NCBI RefSeq assembly: GCF_011761305.1
Contig: NZ_JAAOZC010000003.1
Span: 248,001-312,000 of the forward strand
Direction of reading: 5' to 3'
Origin: Sphingomonas vulcanisoli
GTDB taxonomy: Bacteria; Pseudomonadota; Alphaproteobacteria; Sphingomonadales; Sphingomonadaceae
DNA length: 64,000 nt
Made by a program: the position numbers and the translations under genes. This document shows positions 45,579 through 55,000 of the stretch, one piece after another (position 1 is the stretch's first letter; each line of letters starts with the position of its first letter). Under the pieces are notes generated by a model. The model saw nothing but the letters and a program-made list of their open reading frames with translations, was not told the DNA's origin and did no database searches.

Positions 45579-45607
45579 GCCGGGAGCGTTCGCTCACGCC
45601 CCCGGCT
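45579..45607 (-). terminator. Hairpin terminator after the SWIB gene
   Basis: On the minus strand AGCCGGG and CCCGGCT pair with inner GCG/CGC bases around a short loop, followed by TTGTTCT. It lies just downstream of the SWIB stop and before the mucR start. Confidence 0.55.
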
Positions 45608-45615
45608 CTACCCTG

Positions 45616-45888
45616 CTACTTGACGTGCGTCGAGATGTGCTTGTTCATCTCGAACATGCTGACGCTCTTCTTGCCGAAAATCTTCTCCAGCTTGGCGTCG
45701 GCGTTGATCTGGCGCTTGTCCTTGCTATCCTGCAGATCGTTCTTCTTGATATATTCCCACATCTTGCTGACGATCGCGCTGCGCGGCTGATCTTCGGCAC
45801 CGACGATTGCGGCCAGGTCTGCCGAGGGCTTGACGGGCTTGTGAATGCCGCCGGTCTTCGCCGCGGGTGCCGCTGGTGTTTTCGCCAT
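45616..45888 (-). CDS. SWIB/MDM2 domain protein
   Basis: 90 residues. After a Lys/Ala/Pro-rich N-terminus of about 18 residues, the SWIB fold covers most of the chain: HKPVKPSADLAAIVGAEDQP, SAIVSKMWEYIKKNDLQDSK, then DKRQINADAKLEKIFGKKSV. SWIB domains are best known in eukaryotic chromatin remodellers and p53-binding MDM2, and in bacteria occur in chlamydiae and some proteobacteria. A strong GGAGGA ribosome site precedes the ATG, suggesting high expression. A DNA-associated role is plausible given the basic tail and MucR neighbour, but is inference. Confidence 0.92.
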   Translation of the reverse strand: MAKTPAAPAAKTGGIHKPVKPSADLAAIVGAEDQPRSAIVSKMWEYIKKNDLQDSKDKRQINADAKLEKIFGKKSVSMFEMNKHISTHVK

Positions 45889-45969
45889 TATAGTTCCTCC
45901 TCCGTAGGGTTGGCATCTCTTAGGAGGAGTTTTTGGAGAGCGCGAGAGGGAATTGCGCCCGTGTGCGCG

Positions 45970-46173
45970 CTATTTCTTGATCAGTGCCGAGGCTTTATGC
46001 GCTGCTTTGCCGCCCTTGTCCGATTTGACGATATATTCGGGGTTGTCGGGCGAGGCGGCCACTTTATGCCCCTTGATCGTCGTTGGGCTGGTCTGCTTTT
46101 TCTCGACCGTGCCGTGCGCGGTGCCGCCATGCGACTTCCAGCTGACCTCATCGCCCTTCTTCAATGTCGTCAT
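45970..46173 (-). CDS. Hypervirulence-associated Tudor-like (DUF2945) protein
   Basis: 67 residues: MTTLKKGDEVSWKSHGGTAH then GTVEKK... and PEYIVKSDKGGKAAHKASAL. This small SH3/Tudor-like barrel is typical of the DUF2945 (hypervirulence-associated) family. Its molecular role is unknown. It is basic and lies on the same strand as the SWIB and MucR genes, divergent from the GH130 operon. Confidence 0.9.
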   Translation of the reverse strand: MTTLKKGDEVSWKSHGGTAHGTVEKKQTSPTTIKGHKVAASPDNPEYIVKSDKGGKAAHKASALIKK

Positions 46174-46259
46174 CGCCTAGCTCCTTTGCGGGAACAATCG
46201 GCTAAAGACTGTCTTTGTTGCACAAGGCGGCAGGTTGTTTCGATGAAGCGGGGCCAGAT

Positions 46260-47372
46260 TTGGACGATTATCTGATTTTCGCGCCGGACGACGTCGATCT
46301 GGCGCGATCGCCCCTCGCTGCGACGATCGGGGCCGAGACCTACGTGCTTGGCGCGTTCAATCCCGGCCTCGCGCGGCTGCCCAACGGCAACATCCTGCTG
46401 ATGGTGCGGGTGGCCGAAGCCCTGAAAGAGCCGGTCGAGAAGGAGCATGTCCACGCGATCCGCTGGACGAGCGCCGGCTATGTCCGCGATCCGCATCCGC
46501 TTTCGGGCGTCAACATGAGCGATCCCCGGCAGTTTGATGTCGCGGGCGGGGCGTATCGAATGCTGGCGCTAACCTCGCTTTCCTGGCTGCTGCCCGTGGA
46601 GCTGGACGCCGAGGGCCGGAAGGTGGTTGCGGTTCATTACGACAAGGCGATCGCGCCGACGATGAGCTACCAGGATTATGGCATCGAAGATGCGCGGATC
46701 AGCCTGATCGACGGCACTTATTATATGACGACCTGCTCGGTCTCGGCCGAACGGCACGGCACCAGCCTGTACACGTCATCGAACGGGCTCGATTGGGAGC
46801 TGAAGGGCCTCGTGCTCGATCATCAGAACAAGGATATGATCCTGTTCGAAGGCAAGGTCGGCGGCCTGTTCACCGCGCTGACGCGGCCGCTGGGAGAGCT
46901 TTACCTCGCTTATCCTGAGCAGAGCGAATTCCTCGCCGGCCCCTCGATCAACCTCGCCCAATCGCCCGATGCGCTCCACTGGAAGCCGGTCGATGCGCCC
47001 TTCCTGCGCCCGCGCAAGGCATCGGAGCTGGCGCGCAAGCTCGGCGGCGGATCGCAGCCGATCCTGACCGACGAGGGCTGGCTGATGCTATATCACGGCG
47101 TCGAGACCAAGGCGAAGGTTGGTGTCTACCGCACCTTCTGGGGGCTGCTTGACAAGGACGAGCCGTGGAGGGTCAAGCGGCTGGAGGACGGCAAGGGTCT
47201 GCTCGAAGCCAACCCTGCGCTGACCGCCCCAATCGCGCACCAGCTCTATCTGCCGACCGAGGTGGTGTTCACCACCGGCCTCGTCGATGGCGGCGATCAT
47301 TATATCGTAGCGAGCGGGGAAGCGGATCTGGCGTGCCGGATCACGCATATTCCTAAAAGTCGGTTCGCGTGA
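46260..47372 (+). CDS. GH130-family glycosidase / phosphorylase
   Basis: About 370 residues from a TTG at 46260; a TTG at 46215 would add 15 less typical residues, and no in-frame ATG exists nearby. The five-bladed propeller fold shows in TYVLGAFNPGLARLPNGNIL, YQDYGIEDARISLIDGTYYM (catalytic Asp) and GGGSQPILTDEGWLMLYHGV. GH130 enzymes phosphorolyse or hydrolyse beta-mannosides. It heads a carbohydrate operon with a GH13 enzyme and a GT4 glycosyltransferase. It is probably cytosolic, with no signal peptide. Confidence 0.88.
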   Translation: MDDYLIFAPDDVDLARSPLAATIGAETYVLGAFNPGLARLPNGNILLMVRVAEALKEPVEKEHVHAIRWTSAGYVRDPHPLSGVNMSDPRQFDVAGGAYRMLALTSLSWLLPVELDAEGRKVVAVHYDKAIAPTMSYQDYGIEDARISLIDGTYYMTTCSVSAERHGTSLYTSSNGLDWELKGLVLDHQNKDMILFEGKVGGLFTALTRPLGELYLAYPEQSEFLAGPSINLAQSPDALHWKPVDAPFLRPRKASELARKLGGGSQPILTDEGWLMLYHGVETKAKVGVYRTFWGLLDKDEPWRVKRLEDGKGLLEANPALTAPIAHQLYLPTEVVFTTGLVDGGDHYIVASGEADLACRITHIPKSRFA

Positions 47373-47389
47373 GGCTTGTCTGTACTACC

Positions 47390-47467
47390 CCGTTCGTCCC
47401 GAGCGAAGTCGAGGGACGTGCCGCAAGGGTTGCGCCAACGTGTCTCGACTTCGCTCGATACGAACGG
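47390..47467. repeat. Palindromic intergenic repeat, family C
   Basis: CCGTTCGTCCCGAGCGAAGT then CGAGGGACG at the left, GTGTCTCGACTTCGCTCGAT then ACGAACGG at the right. It lies in the GH130-GH13 gap, 15 bases before the GH13 start, so the hairpin may affect translation of that gene. Confidence 0.85.
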
Positions 47468-47481
47468 AAGAGTTGGGGCCG

Positions 47482-49065
47482 ATGACCCACCCCAAATGGT
47501 GGCAGTCCGGCGTCATCTACCAAGTCTATCCCCGCTCGTTTCAGGACACCAATGGCGATGGGATCGGCGATCTTGCCGGTATCGAGCGGCGGCTCGATCA
47601 TTTCGTCCGCCTCGGCGTCGATGCGATCTGGATTTCGCCGATCTACCCTTCGCCGATGGTCGATTTCGGCTATGACGTCGCCGATTACACCGGCGTCCAT
47701 CCGATGTTCGGCACGATGGCGGATTTCGATCGCCTGCTCTCTGCCGCGCATGATCGCGGGCTGAGGCTGCTGCTCGATTTCGTGCCCAACCATTCGTCGG
47801 ATCAGCACCCCTGGTTCCTCGAAAGCCGCTCCTCGCGCGATAATCCCAAGCGCGATTGGTATATCTGGCGGGATGCCGCACCGGATGGCGGCCCGCCGAA
47901 CAACTGGATCAGCGATTTCGGCGGATCAGCCTGGCAGTGGGATGCGGCCACCGGCCAATATTATTACCACGCGATGCTGGTCGAGCAGCCGGATCTCAAT
48001 TGGCGTAACCCGGACCTCAAGCGCGCGATGTTCGATGCGATGCGCTTCTGGTTCGATAAGGGCGTCGATGGCTTTCGCGTCGATATATTGTGGCACATGG
48101 TCAAGGCTGCGGATTTCCCCGACAACCCACCCAACCCCGATTGGCGCCCCGGCATGGCCGACAAGGATCGCGTCCTGCAGCTGTATTCCACCGACCAGCC
48201 CGAGGTGTTCGCGATCGCCGAGGAGATGCGGGCGCTGGCCGACAGCTATCCGGGCGACCGCGTCCTGATCGGCGAAATCTATCTGCCGTACGATCGGCTG
48301 ATGCCCTATTACGGCGCGCGGCTCGACGGCGTGCACTTGCCCTTCAATTTCGAGCTGATCACCGCCGATTGGAACGCTGCTGCGATCGCCAAGCTGATCC
48401 GGGACTATGAAGGCGCGCTGCCTGAGGGAGGCTGGCCAAACTGGGTGCTCGGCAATCACGACCGGCCGCGCATCGCAACGCGGGTGGGCGAGCCGCAAGC
48501 GCGCGTCGCGGCGATGCTGCTGCTGACGCTGCGCGGCACGCCGACGATTTATTATGGCGATGAGCTGGGGCTCGGCGATGTCGCCATCCCGGCAGAACTG
48601 GTGCAGGATCCGCGCGAGCTGCGCGAGCCGGGGCTCGGCTTCGGACGCGATCCAGTGCGGACGCCGATGCCATGGGATGCGAGCGCTAACGCGGGATTTA
48701 CGAGCGGTGAGCCGTGGCTGCCGCTCAATGGCGATTGGCGCACGCGCAATGTTGCGACCGAGGAGGGGGATCGGGGCTCGTTGCTGGCGCTGTATCGGGA
48801 TTTGCTGGCGCTGCGGCGCGCGCATCCCGCGCTTGCGATGGGTGCCGTGCGGCGGATCGAGGCGGATGGCGATGTGCTCGCCTATGAGCGGATGCAAGGC
48901 CAGGAGCGGATGTTGGTGGTGCTAAATTTAGGAGCAGAGGACCAGGTACTGAACCTGCCCGGCGAGGGATGGTCTCTTCTCTTCTCAACATGCTCCGGCC
49001 TGCGCCGGAGTACGGCGTCGCTTGAGGCGAACGAGGGCCTCATCCTGATAAAGACCTCCTTATGA
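47482..49065 (+). CDS. GH13 alpha-glucosidase (oligo-1,6-glucosidase type)
   Basis: 527 residues from ATG 47482. WWQSGVIYQVYPRSFQDTNG and GIGDLAGIERRLDHFVRLGV then DAIWISPIYPSP open the TIM barrel; LLLDFVPNHSS, DGFRVDILWHM (nucleophile Asp), LIGEIYLP (acid Glu) and VLGNHDRPR (third Asp) are the four GH13 regions. It cleaves alpha-glucosides in the cytoplasm. The last 25 residues (LFSTCSGLRRSTASLE) coincide with a CTCCGG...CCGGAG palindrome, so a repeat may have extended the C-terminus. The stop overlaps the next gene by four bases. Confidence 0.93.
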   Translation: MTHPKWWQSGVIYQVYPRSFQDTNGDGIGDLAGIERRLDHFVRLGVDAIWISPIYPSPMVDFGYDVADYTGVHPMFGTMADFDRLLSAAHDRGLRLLLDFVPNHSSDQHPWFLESRSSRDNPKRDWYIWRDAAPDGGPPNNWISDFGGSAWQWDAATGQYYYHAMLVEQPDLNWRNPDLKRAMFDAMRFWFDKGVDGFRVDILWHMVKAADFPDNPPNPDWRPGMADKDRVLQLYSTDQPEVFAIAEEMRALADSYPGDRVLIGEIYLPYDRLMPYYGARLDGVHLPFNFELITADWNAAAIAKLIRDYEGALPEGGWPNWVLGNHDRPRIATRVGEPQARVAAMLLLTLRGTPTIYYGDELGLGDVAIPAELVQDPRELREPGLGFGRDPVRTPMPWDASANAGFTSGEPWLPLNGDWRTRNVATEEGDRGSLLALYRDLLALRRAHPALAMGAVRRIEADGDVLAYERMQGQERMLVVLNLGAEDQVLNLPGEGWSLLFSTCSGLRRSTASLEANEGLILIKTSL

Positions 49066-50072
49066 AAATCGCGATGCTAGCCCCGATTTCGTGGCGGACG
49101 CCGCCGCGTCATTATGGGCCGTGGGAGCTGGTCACGTCGCTGCTGACCGAAGCCCTGGTCGCGCGCGGGATCGACGTCACCTTGTTCGCAACGGCCGACA
49201 GCATCACCGCGGGCACGTTGGAAGCGGTGGTGCCGACGGGCTATTCGGAGGATGGCACGCTCGATGCCAAGGTGATGGAGATCCTCCACATCTCCAACGT
49301 CTTCGAACAGGCGGGGCGGTTCGATATCATCCACAATCAGGCCGATTTCATGCCGCTCGCTTTCACGCGGCTGGTCGATACGCCCATCGTCACGACGATC
49401 CACGGTTTCTCGTCCGAACGGATCGTGCCGGTGTTCAAGCGGTACGAGGACCGCGTCCATTATGTCGCGATCAGCGCGGCCGATCGCCACCCGAGCCTGC
49501 GCTATGCGGATACCATCCACCACGGCATTCCGATCGAGGATTTTCCGTTCGATCCTGTAGGCAGCGAGGATCTGCTGTTCTTCGGGCGGATGCACCCTGA
49601 CAAGGGCGCGGGCGAAGCCATCCGCGCGGCCAAGGCGACGGGCCGCACGCTGGTGATGTGCGGGATCATCCAGGATCAGGGCTATTATGACCGCGAGGTG
49701 GCGCCGTTTCTGGATGGCGAGACGATCGTACATCGCGGTGCGGTCGGCGGTGTCGAGCGGACACGCGCACTGGGTAACGCGCGCGCCTTGCTGCATCTGA
49801 TCGGCTTCGATGAACCGTTTGGACTTTCGGTGATCGAGGCGATGGCCTGTGGAACGCCGGTGATCGCCTATAATCGCGGATCAATGCCCGAATTGATCGA
49901 TCATGGCGTCACCGGCTTTCTTGTCGATGACTTGGCCGGCGCGGTGGATGCCATTGAACGCGCCAAAGATATTGATCGCGCGGCCTGCCGGGCCGCAGTA
50001 GCGCGGCGTTTCTCCGTCGATCACATGGCCGATCGTTACATTGCACTTTACAATCGCATTCTTGGGGACTGA
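49062..50072 (+). CDS. GT4-family glycosyltransferase
   Basis: 336 residues; the ATG overlaps the GH13 stop as ATGA. MKIAMLAPISWRTPPRHYGP then WELVTSLLTEAL is the acceptor-domain start; LLFFGRMHPDKGAGEAIRAA begins the donor domain and FDEPFGLSVIEAMACGTPVI then AYNRGSMPE is the E-x7-E nucleotide-sugar site. Such enzymes are repeatedly found next to GH130 genes. The operon could make and recycle a small mannoside or storage glycan; the sugar is not predictable. Confidence 0.9.
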   Translation: MKIAMLAPISWRTPPRHYGPWELVTSLLTEALVARGIDVTLFATADSITAGTLEAVVPTGYSEDGTLDAKVMEILHISNVFEQAGRFDIIHNQADFMPLAFTRLVDTPIVTTIHGFSSERIVPVFKRYEDRVHYVAISAADRHPSLRYADTIHHGIPIEDFPFDPVGSEDLLFFGRMHPDKGAGEAIRAAKATGRTLVMCGIIQDQGYYDREVAPFLDGETIVHRGAVGGVERTRALGNARALLHLIGFDEPFGLSVIEAMACGTPVIAYNRGSMPELIDHGVTGFLVDDLAGAVDAIERAKDIDRAACRAAVARRFSVDHMADRYIALYNRILGD

Positions 50073-50099
50073 ATAATCCGCATCATCCTTCATGATTTC

Positions 50100-50129
50100 T
50101 TGTTTATTTCGGATGCAGATCAGTATAGG
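50100..50129 (+). promoter_or_regulatory. Possible promoter of mucR copy 2
   Basis: TTGTTT (50100-50105) and TATAGG (50124-50129) are spaced by 18 bases in an AT-rich patch. The position about 55 bases before the mucR start is suitable. AT-rich sites like this are also MucR targets, so autoregulation is possible. Confidence 0.4.
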
Positions 50130-50182
50130 GCGAGCCCGCGGGTGGGAAATAATATTCGGTACAATCTTCAGGGAGCTTATCC

Positions 50183-50623
50183 GTGGCCGACGACAATCAA
50201 GAATTGATCACCCTTACCGCGGACATCGTTTCGGCGCACGTGGCCAACAATAATGTGCCGACCGCCGAAGTCGCATCGCTGATTCAGAGCGTTTACAGCG
50301 CGCTCACAACTCTTGGTTCGGCGCCGGCCGAGCCGGCCGCCGAAAAACCCAAGGGGGCGGTTTCGGTGCGGTCTTCGATCAAGGCCGAGCATCTGATCAG
50401 CATGATCGATGGCAAGCCTTACAAGATGCTTCGCCGCCACATTTCGCAGCATGGCTATACACCGGAAAGCTATCGCGAGACCTTCGGCCTGCCGCGCGAT
50501 TATCCCATGGTCGCCGCCAATTACGCCGAACAGCGCCGCGCGCTCGCCCACAAGATCGGGCTCGGCCGCAAGCCGCGCGTCGAGGAAAAGCCGCGCCGCG
50601 GCCGCAAGCCCAAGGAAGCCTAA
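50183..50623 (+). CDS. MucR/Ros-family transcriptional regulator, copy 2
   Basis: 146 residues from a GTG preceded by GGAG. The N-terminus (ITLTADIVSAHVANNNVPTA) parallels copy 1. In the Ros-type domain Cys is replaced by Ser73 (Ser73, Asp76, His86, His90), so a standard zinc site cannot form in the usual way. The C-terminal tail is strongly basic (KPRVEEKPRRGRKPKEA) with an AT-hook-like RGRKP. It follows the GH130-GH13-GT4 operon on the same strand but has its own likely promoter. It may silence or tune surface-glycan genes. Confidence 0.92.
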   Translation: MADDNQELITLTADIVSAHVANNNVPTAEVASLIQSVYSALTTLGSAPAEPAAEKPKGAVSVRSSIKAEHLISMIDGKPYKMLRRHISQHGYTPESYRETFGLPRDYPMVAANYAEQRRALAHKIGLGRKPRVEEKPRRGRKPKEA

Positions 50624-50630
50624 GCTTTCG

Positions 50631-50669
50631 CCCGTTCGAAGATGCGGTAAGGGCGCATCTTCGAACGGG
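50631..50669. terminator. Long perfect hairpin after mucR copy 2
   Basis: CCCGTTCGAAGATGCG and CGCATCTTCGAACGGG form a perfect 16-bp stem around GTAAGGG, eight bases after the mucR stop. It likely protects or ends the transcript; there is no T-run, so it may not be a simple intrinsic terminator. Confidence 0.65.
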
Positions 50670-50745
50670 TGTGCCTCCCGGCTTGCCGTAAAGCCGCCGC
50701 GGCGACATAGGGCGGCGGTGTTCCCAAGATTTCCGCCATTCCCGC

Positions 50746-51999
50746 ATGATTGATGCGGCGCGCTCCTCCCCCGGCGGCAGCGATCCCGGCTTAAGCTTCG
50801 GCGGTTTCGTTGCCCTGATGGCCGGGCTGATGGCGATGAACGCGCTCGGCATCGATAGCATGTTGCCCGCGCTGCCGGCGATCGCGCAATCGCTGCACAT
50901 CGCGGCGGAAAACCAGCGGCAGTGGGTCATCTCCGCCTATGTGATCGGCTTCGGCGTCGCCCAGATCGGCTGGGGATCGTTCGCGGATGCCTATGGGCGC
51001 AAGCCGATCGTTGTCGCCAGCCTGCTGCTGTTTGCGCTGTTCAGCCTGATTATCGTGCTGGTGCCGAGTTTCACGGTGATGCTGATCGCACGCTTTCTGC
51101 AGGGCATCGCGGCATCGGCTTCCCGCGTGCTGGTCTCCTCCATCGTCCGCGATTGCTATTCCGGGCGGCGGATGGCGCGGGTGATGAGCCTGTCGTTCAT
51201 CGTCTTCCTGGCCGTGCCGATCCTCGCGCCCGGCATCGGATCGGCAATCCTGATGCTGGGCGGATCGTGGCGGATGATCTTCCTGCTGCTCGGCGCCTAT
51301 GGCTTCATCACCGCCGCGATCGTTGCGCTGCGGCTGCGCGAGACGTTGCACCCCGAATATCGCCGCGCCTTGTCGTTCGGAGGCGTCGGGCGGGCGATGG
51401 AGCGCGTCGTCACCAATCGCATGGCGATCGGCTATACGCTGGTAGGCGCCTGCAGCTTCGGAGCGATCCTGGGCTTCATCAATTCGATCGAGCAGATCGT
51501 CACCGATATTCTCCACGCGCAGCCGCTGTTCCCGATCATCTTCGCGTCCATAGCCGCCGCCATGGGCGTTGCCGCCTATCTTAATTCGCGGCTGGTGGAG
51601 CGGCTGGGAACGCGGCGCATCTCGCACGCGGCGCTGCTCTGCTTCACCTGCGCGGGCGGACTGCATCTGCTGGTGGCGCTATCGGGGCATGAGACGCTGT
51701 TCACCTTTATCCTCCTGCAGGCGCTCACCCAATTCTTCGTGGGCTTGATGGGATCGAACTTCAATTCGATGGCGATGGAATCGATGGGCGATATCGCCGG
51801 TACGGCGGCATCGGTGCAGGGCTTCATCTCCACCTGCCTCGCCGCGGTGATCGGGCTGGCGATCGGGCAGAGCTTCAACGGCACCACCGTGCCGATGTCG
51901 GCGGGGTTCCTGGTCCTGGGCTTGCTCTCGATCGTGATCGTGCTGTTCGCCGAAAAGGGCAAACTCTTTCGGCCGCAGCATTCGCCCGTCACCCAATAA
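50746..51999 (+). CDS. Bcr/CflA-type MFS multidrug exporter
   Basis: 417 residues, 12 helices. MAMNALGIDSMLPALPAIAQ and WVISAYVIGFGVAQIGWGSF then ADAYGRKPIVV are typical of the DHA1 Bcr/CflA family. RFLQGIAASASRVLVSSIVR is the helix 4-5 motif. The substrate is probably a drug or sulfonamide-like compound; it could also export a metabolite. It stands alone between a mucR gene and the convergent tamB. Confidence 0.88.
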   Translation: MIDAARSSPGGSDPGLSFGGFVALMAGLMAMNALGIDSMLPALPAIAQSLHIAAENQRQWVISAYVIGFGVAQIGWGSFADAYGRKPIVVASLLLFALFSLIIVLVPSFTVMLIARFLQGIAASASRVLVSSIVRDCYSGRRMARVMSLSFIVFLAVPILAPGIGSAILMLGGSWRMIFLLLGAYGFITAAIVALRLRETLHPEYRRALSFGGVGRAMERVVTNRMAIGYTLVGACSFGAILGFINSIEQIVTDILHAQPLFPIIFASIAAAMGVAAYLNSRLVERLGTRRISHAALLCFTCAGGLHLLVALSGHETLFTFILLQALTQFFVGLMGSNFNSMAMESMGDIAGTAASVQGFISTCLAAVIGLAIGQSFNGTTVPMSAGFLVLGLLSIVIVLFAEKGKLFRPQHSPVTQ

Positions 52000-52041
52000 A
52001 TACGCGCGCGGCCAGCCAGCCGGAACGCCCGGCCGGCCCGC

Positions 52042-55000
52042 TCAATAATCCTTGGAGATCCTGACACCCGCGCTCTGACGGCCGATCGTCGAGATGGTGG
52101 AGAGCAGGGAAAGCCAGCGCGTGATGCGGAATTCGACGCTGGTGGCGGAATAGCCCGCGCCGTCCGTGATCAATTCCACATAGGTGCGGCGGCCGATATA
52201 TTTGCCCGCCGCGACGCTGGTCTTCTGGCCGGTGGTGATATCGGCGGGGACGATGCGCAGCCGATCGAGGTGGACCGCCTTGCGCACCGCATTGATAGGA
52301 TCGAGGTTGAGCCCGCCGCCGCTGCCCGAGCTGCGCAGCGAAGCCACCGCCGTCGCCAATTGCAGCGCCTCGGGCGCGGAAAGGTTGGTGATCGAGGTGC
52401 CGAACAACAGGCGCGAGAGCAGCTCGTCCTCGGGCAGGGCCGGCGTGCTCTCGAAGCTGATGTCAGGATGAAGGCCGGTGCCGCTGACATGGATCGAGGC
52501 GTTGAGGCCCTGAAGATTGGCGTTCGCGGTGATATCCAGGATCGGATCGGGCGGGGCCACGCCCGAGAAGCGAATCACGCCGCGCGAGAGATCGAACTTG
52601 CGGCCCGCGAACTGATAATTGCCCTGAACGAGATCGGCCGATCCGCCGATCGCAGGATTGTCGACCGCGCCCTTAATCGTCAGCTTGGCGCGCCATTCGC
52701 TATCGAGGCCGAGGCCGGTGACCATCAGCCGGCTGAAGGCGTTGGCCTTGATATCGAGCGTCCAGGGCTTGGTGGGGGCCGCATCCACGTAGACGTCGTC
52801 GGGCTGATTGACGTCCACCACGTTCAGATGCGCGACCTGCGCCGCCGCGGCTGAGCCCAGCCGATAGCGGCCTTTGGATAGGGCGAAAGTGCCGGCGATC
52901 GTGCCGCCGATGCCATCGGACTTGATCGTTAGCGGGCCAGTGACTGTAGCGGCGATATCGTCGCGGTTGAGCAGCTGGGCGTCCCTGGTATCGAGCGCGA
53001 TATCGATGCCGACGCCCCGGGCGTTGGAGAAATCGAACGCGCCACGGCCCGAGACCTGACCGCCCCCCGCGGTCGTGCCCGCCATTTGATCGAGTATCAA
53101 ACGCGAGCCATCGAAGCGTCCGCTGGCCCGGATATTCTGCACGACCGTGCCGGTAGCCGAGCTTTCGAGCTTGCCGGCCGAGGTGCTGAGCGTCCCCTTG
53201 ATCTGCGGATTATCGAGCGTGCCGCCGACATCGGCCGCGACCGCGAGCGGGCCCGAGAGATTGATCGTCGGCACGCCTATCAGCCGCCACAAAGTATCGC
53301 CGGGGCCGTTGTAGCGCAGCTGTGCGAACAGCGGCGCGCGGCCGAAGCGATCGCTTGCGTGCGGATCGGATGGGAAGGGCGCCATCCGCGCCTGCGCGCG
53401 GCCGATGACATGGCCACCCGATGCCGCCACCGCGCGCATCGCCAGCGCCTGCGGCGTGAGCGCCGCGTTGAGCCCGAGGTCGATCGGTTGCGATGCCAGC
53501 GTCAGGCCCGATCGTGTCAGGCCGCGCACCGTGAGATCGGCATGACCGGAGGGGGCCGTATCGCGCCCGACCTGAAACACGGCACGACCGCTGACCTGGC
53601 CCGTGAGCCCGAGCTTGGGCATGACCACGTCGATCAGGTTGAGCGGCAGGCGATCGAGCACGAGATCGAAGGCATTCGGGCCATCGCCGAACGTGGCGCT
53701 GACGGTGGCGCTGCCGCCGCCATAGCCGAGCGTGAAGGGTGCGAGGCTCCAGCCGGAACCTTGCGCGCTCAGCTCGGCCGGCTTGGGCGCCGAGAGCGTT
53801 TGCTGATCGACTTGGCCCGCGATCTTCACGCTGATGTGCTGCGGCTGGAGATTGGCGGTGGCGTTGATCGCGAAGCTGCGCCCGCCCGCGCCCGCCATGA
53901 CAAGGCTGACCGGCCCGCGTCCGCCCGCGAGATCGGTGCCGAGGCCGAGCCGCGCCAGCTCGAACCCGTTGCGCTTCACCCCCGCCAGACCGGCGGTGAG
54001 CTTGAGTCGTGTGCCGGTGGGATCGAGCAGGATCGTGCCATCGAGACGGCCGCGGCGTACGTCGATCGGCGTGGCGGCGGCGAAATGGGCGCCGGAGAAA
54101 GCAAGATGAGGCTCGATCTTCTGGATCGTGCCCTGCGGGCTGATCTGCAGCGTGCCGCCGATGCCGCCGCCGTTGACATCGAGCCGGCCATCGAGACCCG
54201 TCGGCTTGGCGAGCAGCGAGCCGTGCGCGCGCGTGCCGCTTACATCGAGGGCCGCGACGCTGATCGTGGTGAGCCCGCCGGGCGGCGTGAGGATCGCGCC
54301 GTTGCCCGCGAAGGGGCCAAGATAGGAGGCGCCAGCGGTCTTGAAGGCGAAGCCCTGCGGCGTGGGATCGAGGTTCACGCGGACATTGGCAAGGCCGAGC
54401 GCATCGACCGGATGATCGAGGAGGAGATCGATCCTGGGATGATCGATCATGCCATCGAGATTGAGCCGGAAGGGACCATAGATCGTCTGGACGCCCTTGC
54501 CCGCGAATTGAAAGCTGCCGTCGCGCCGCCGCAGCCCGACACCGGTGATGCGGATCTGCGGTCCGGTGAGCACGAGGTTCGTGAAACGGATCGTGCCATC
54601 GGGATTGCGGACCAGATCGGTCGTCAGGTGGGGCAGGCCACCGACCAGCGAACGCAGAAAGGCATTATCGAAACGGCGCACATCGGCACGGCCCTTGCCC
54701 TGGACGATCGCGGCGTGACCGTCGGCGGTGGGCACCACCGTTACCTCGCTATCGACATCGACGATGCCGAGGCCGGGGATCAAATAGCGTGTGAGCCCGC
54801 CTGACAGCGCGACGTTGAACTTGCCGGTGACGAGATCGACCAGCAGGCCGAGCTTGCCCTTCAGCTTGTCCGAATTGAGCGCGAGACTTTTGCCCTGGAT
54901 CGTCTTGGCATCGATGTTGAGAATGCCCTGAACCGAAAGATTGGCAAGGATACCGCCGGCAACCGCGCCGATGCCAGTAACGCGCTGCGCCTGCAGCTTG

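Noticed and set aside
48961-49010. CTCCGG palindrome at the GH13 3' end as a terminator
   Set aside because: It lies inside the coding frame, which stays open to the coupled stop at 49065; treated as a repeat-derived tail instead.
53086-54804. A 572-codon open frame antisense to tamB
   Set aside because: Shadow of tamB codon usage; highly charged composition, no recognisable motif, no ribosome site.
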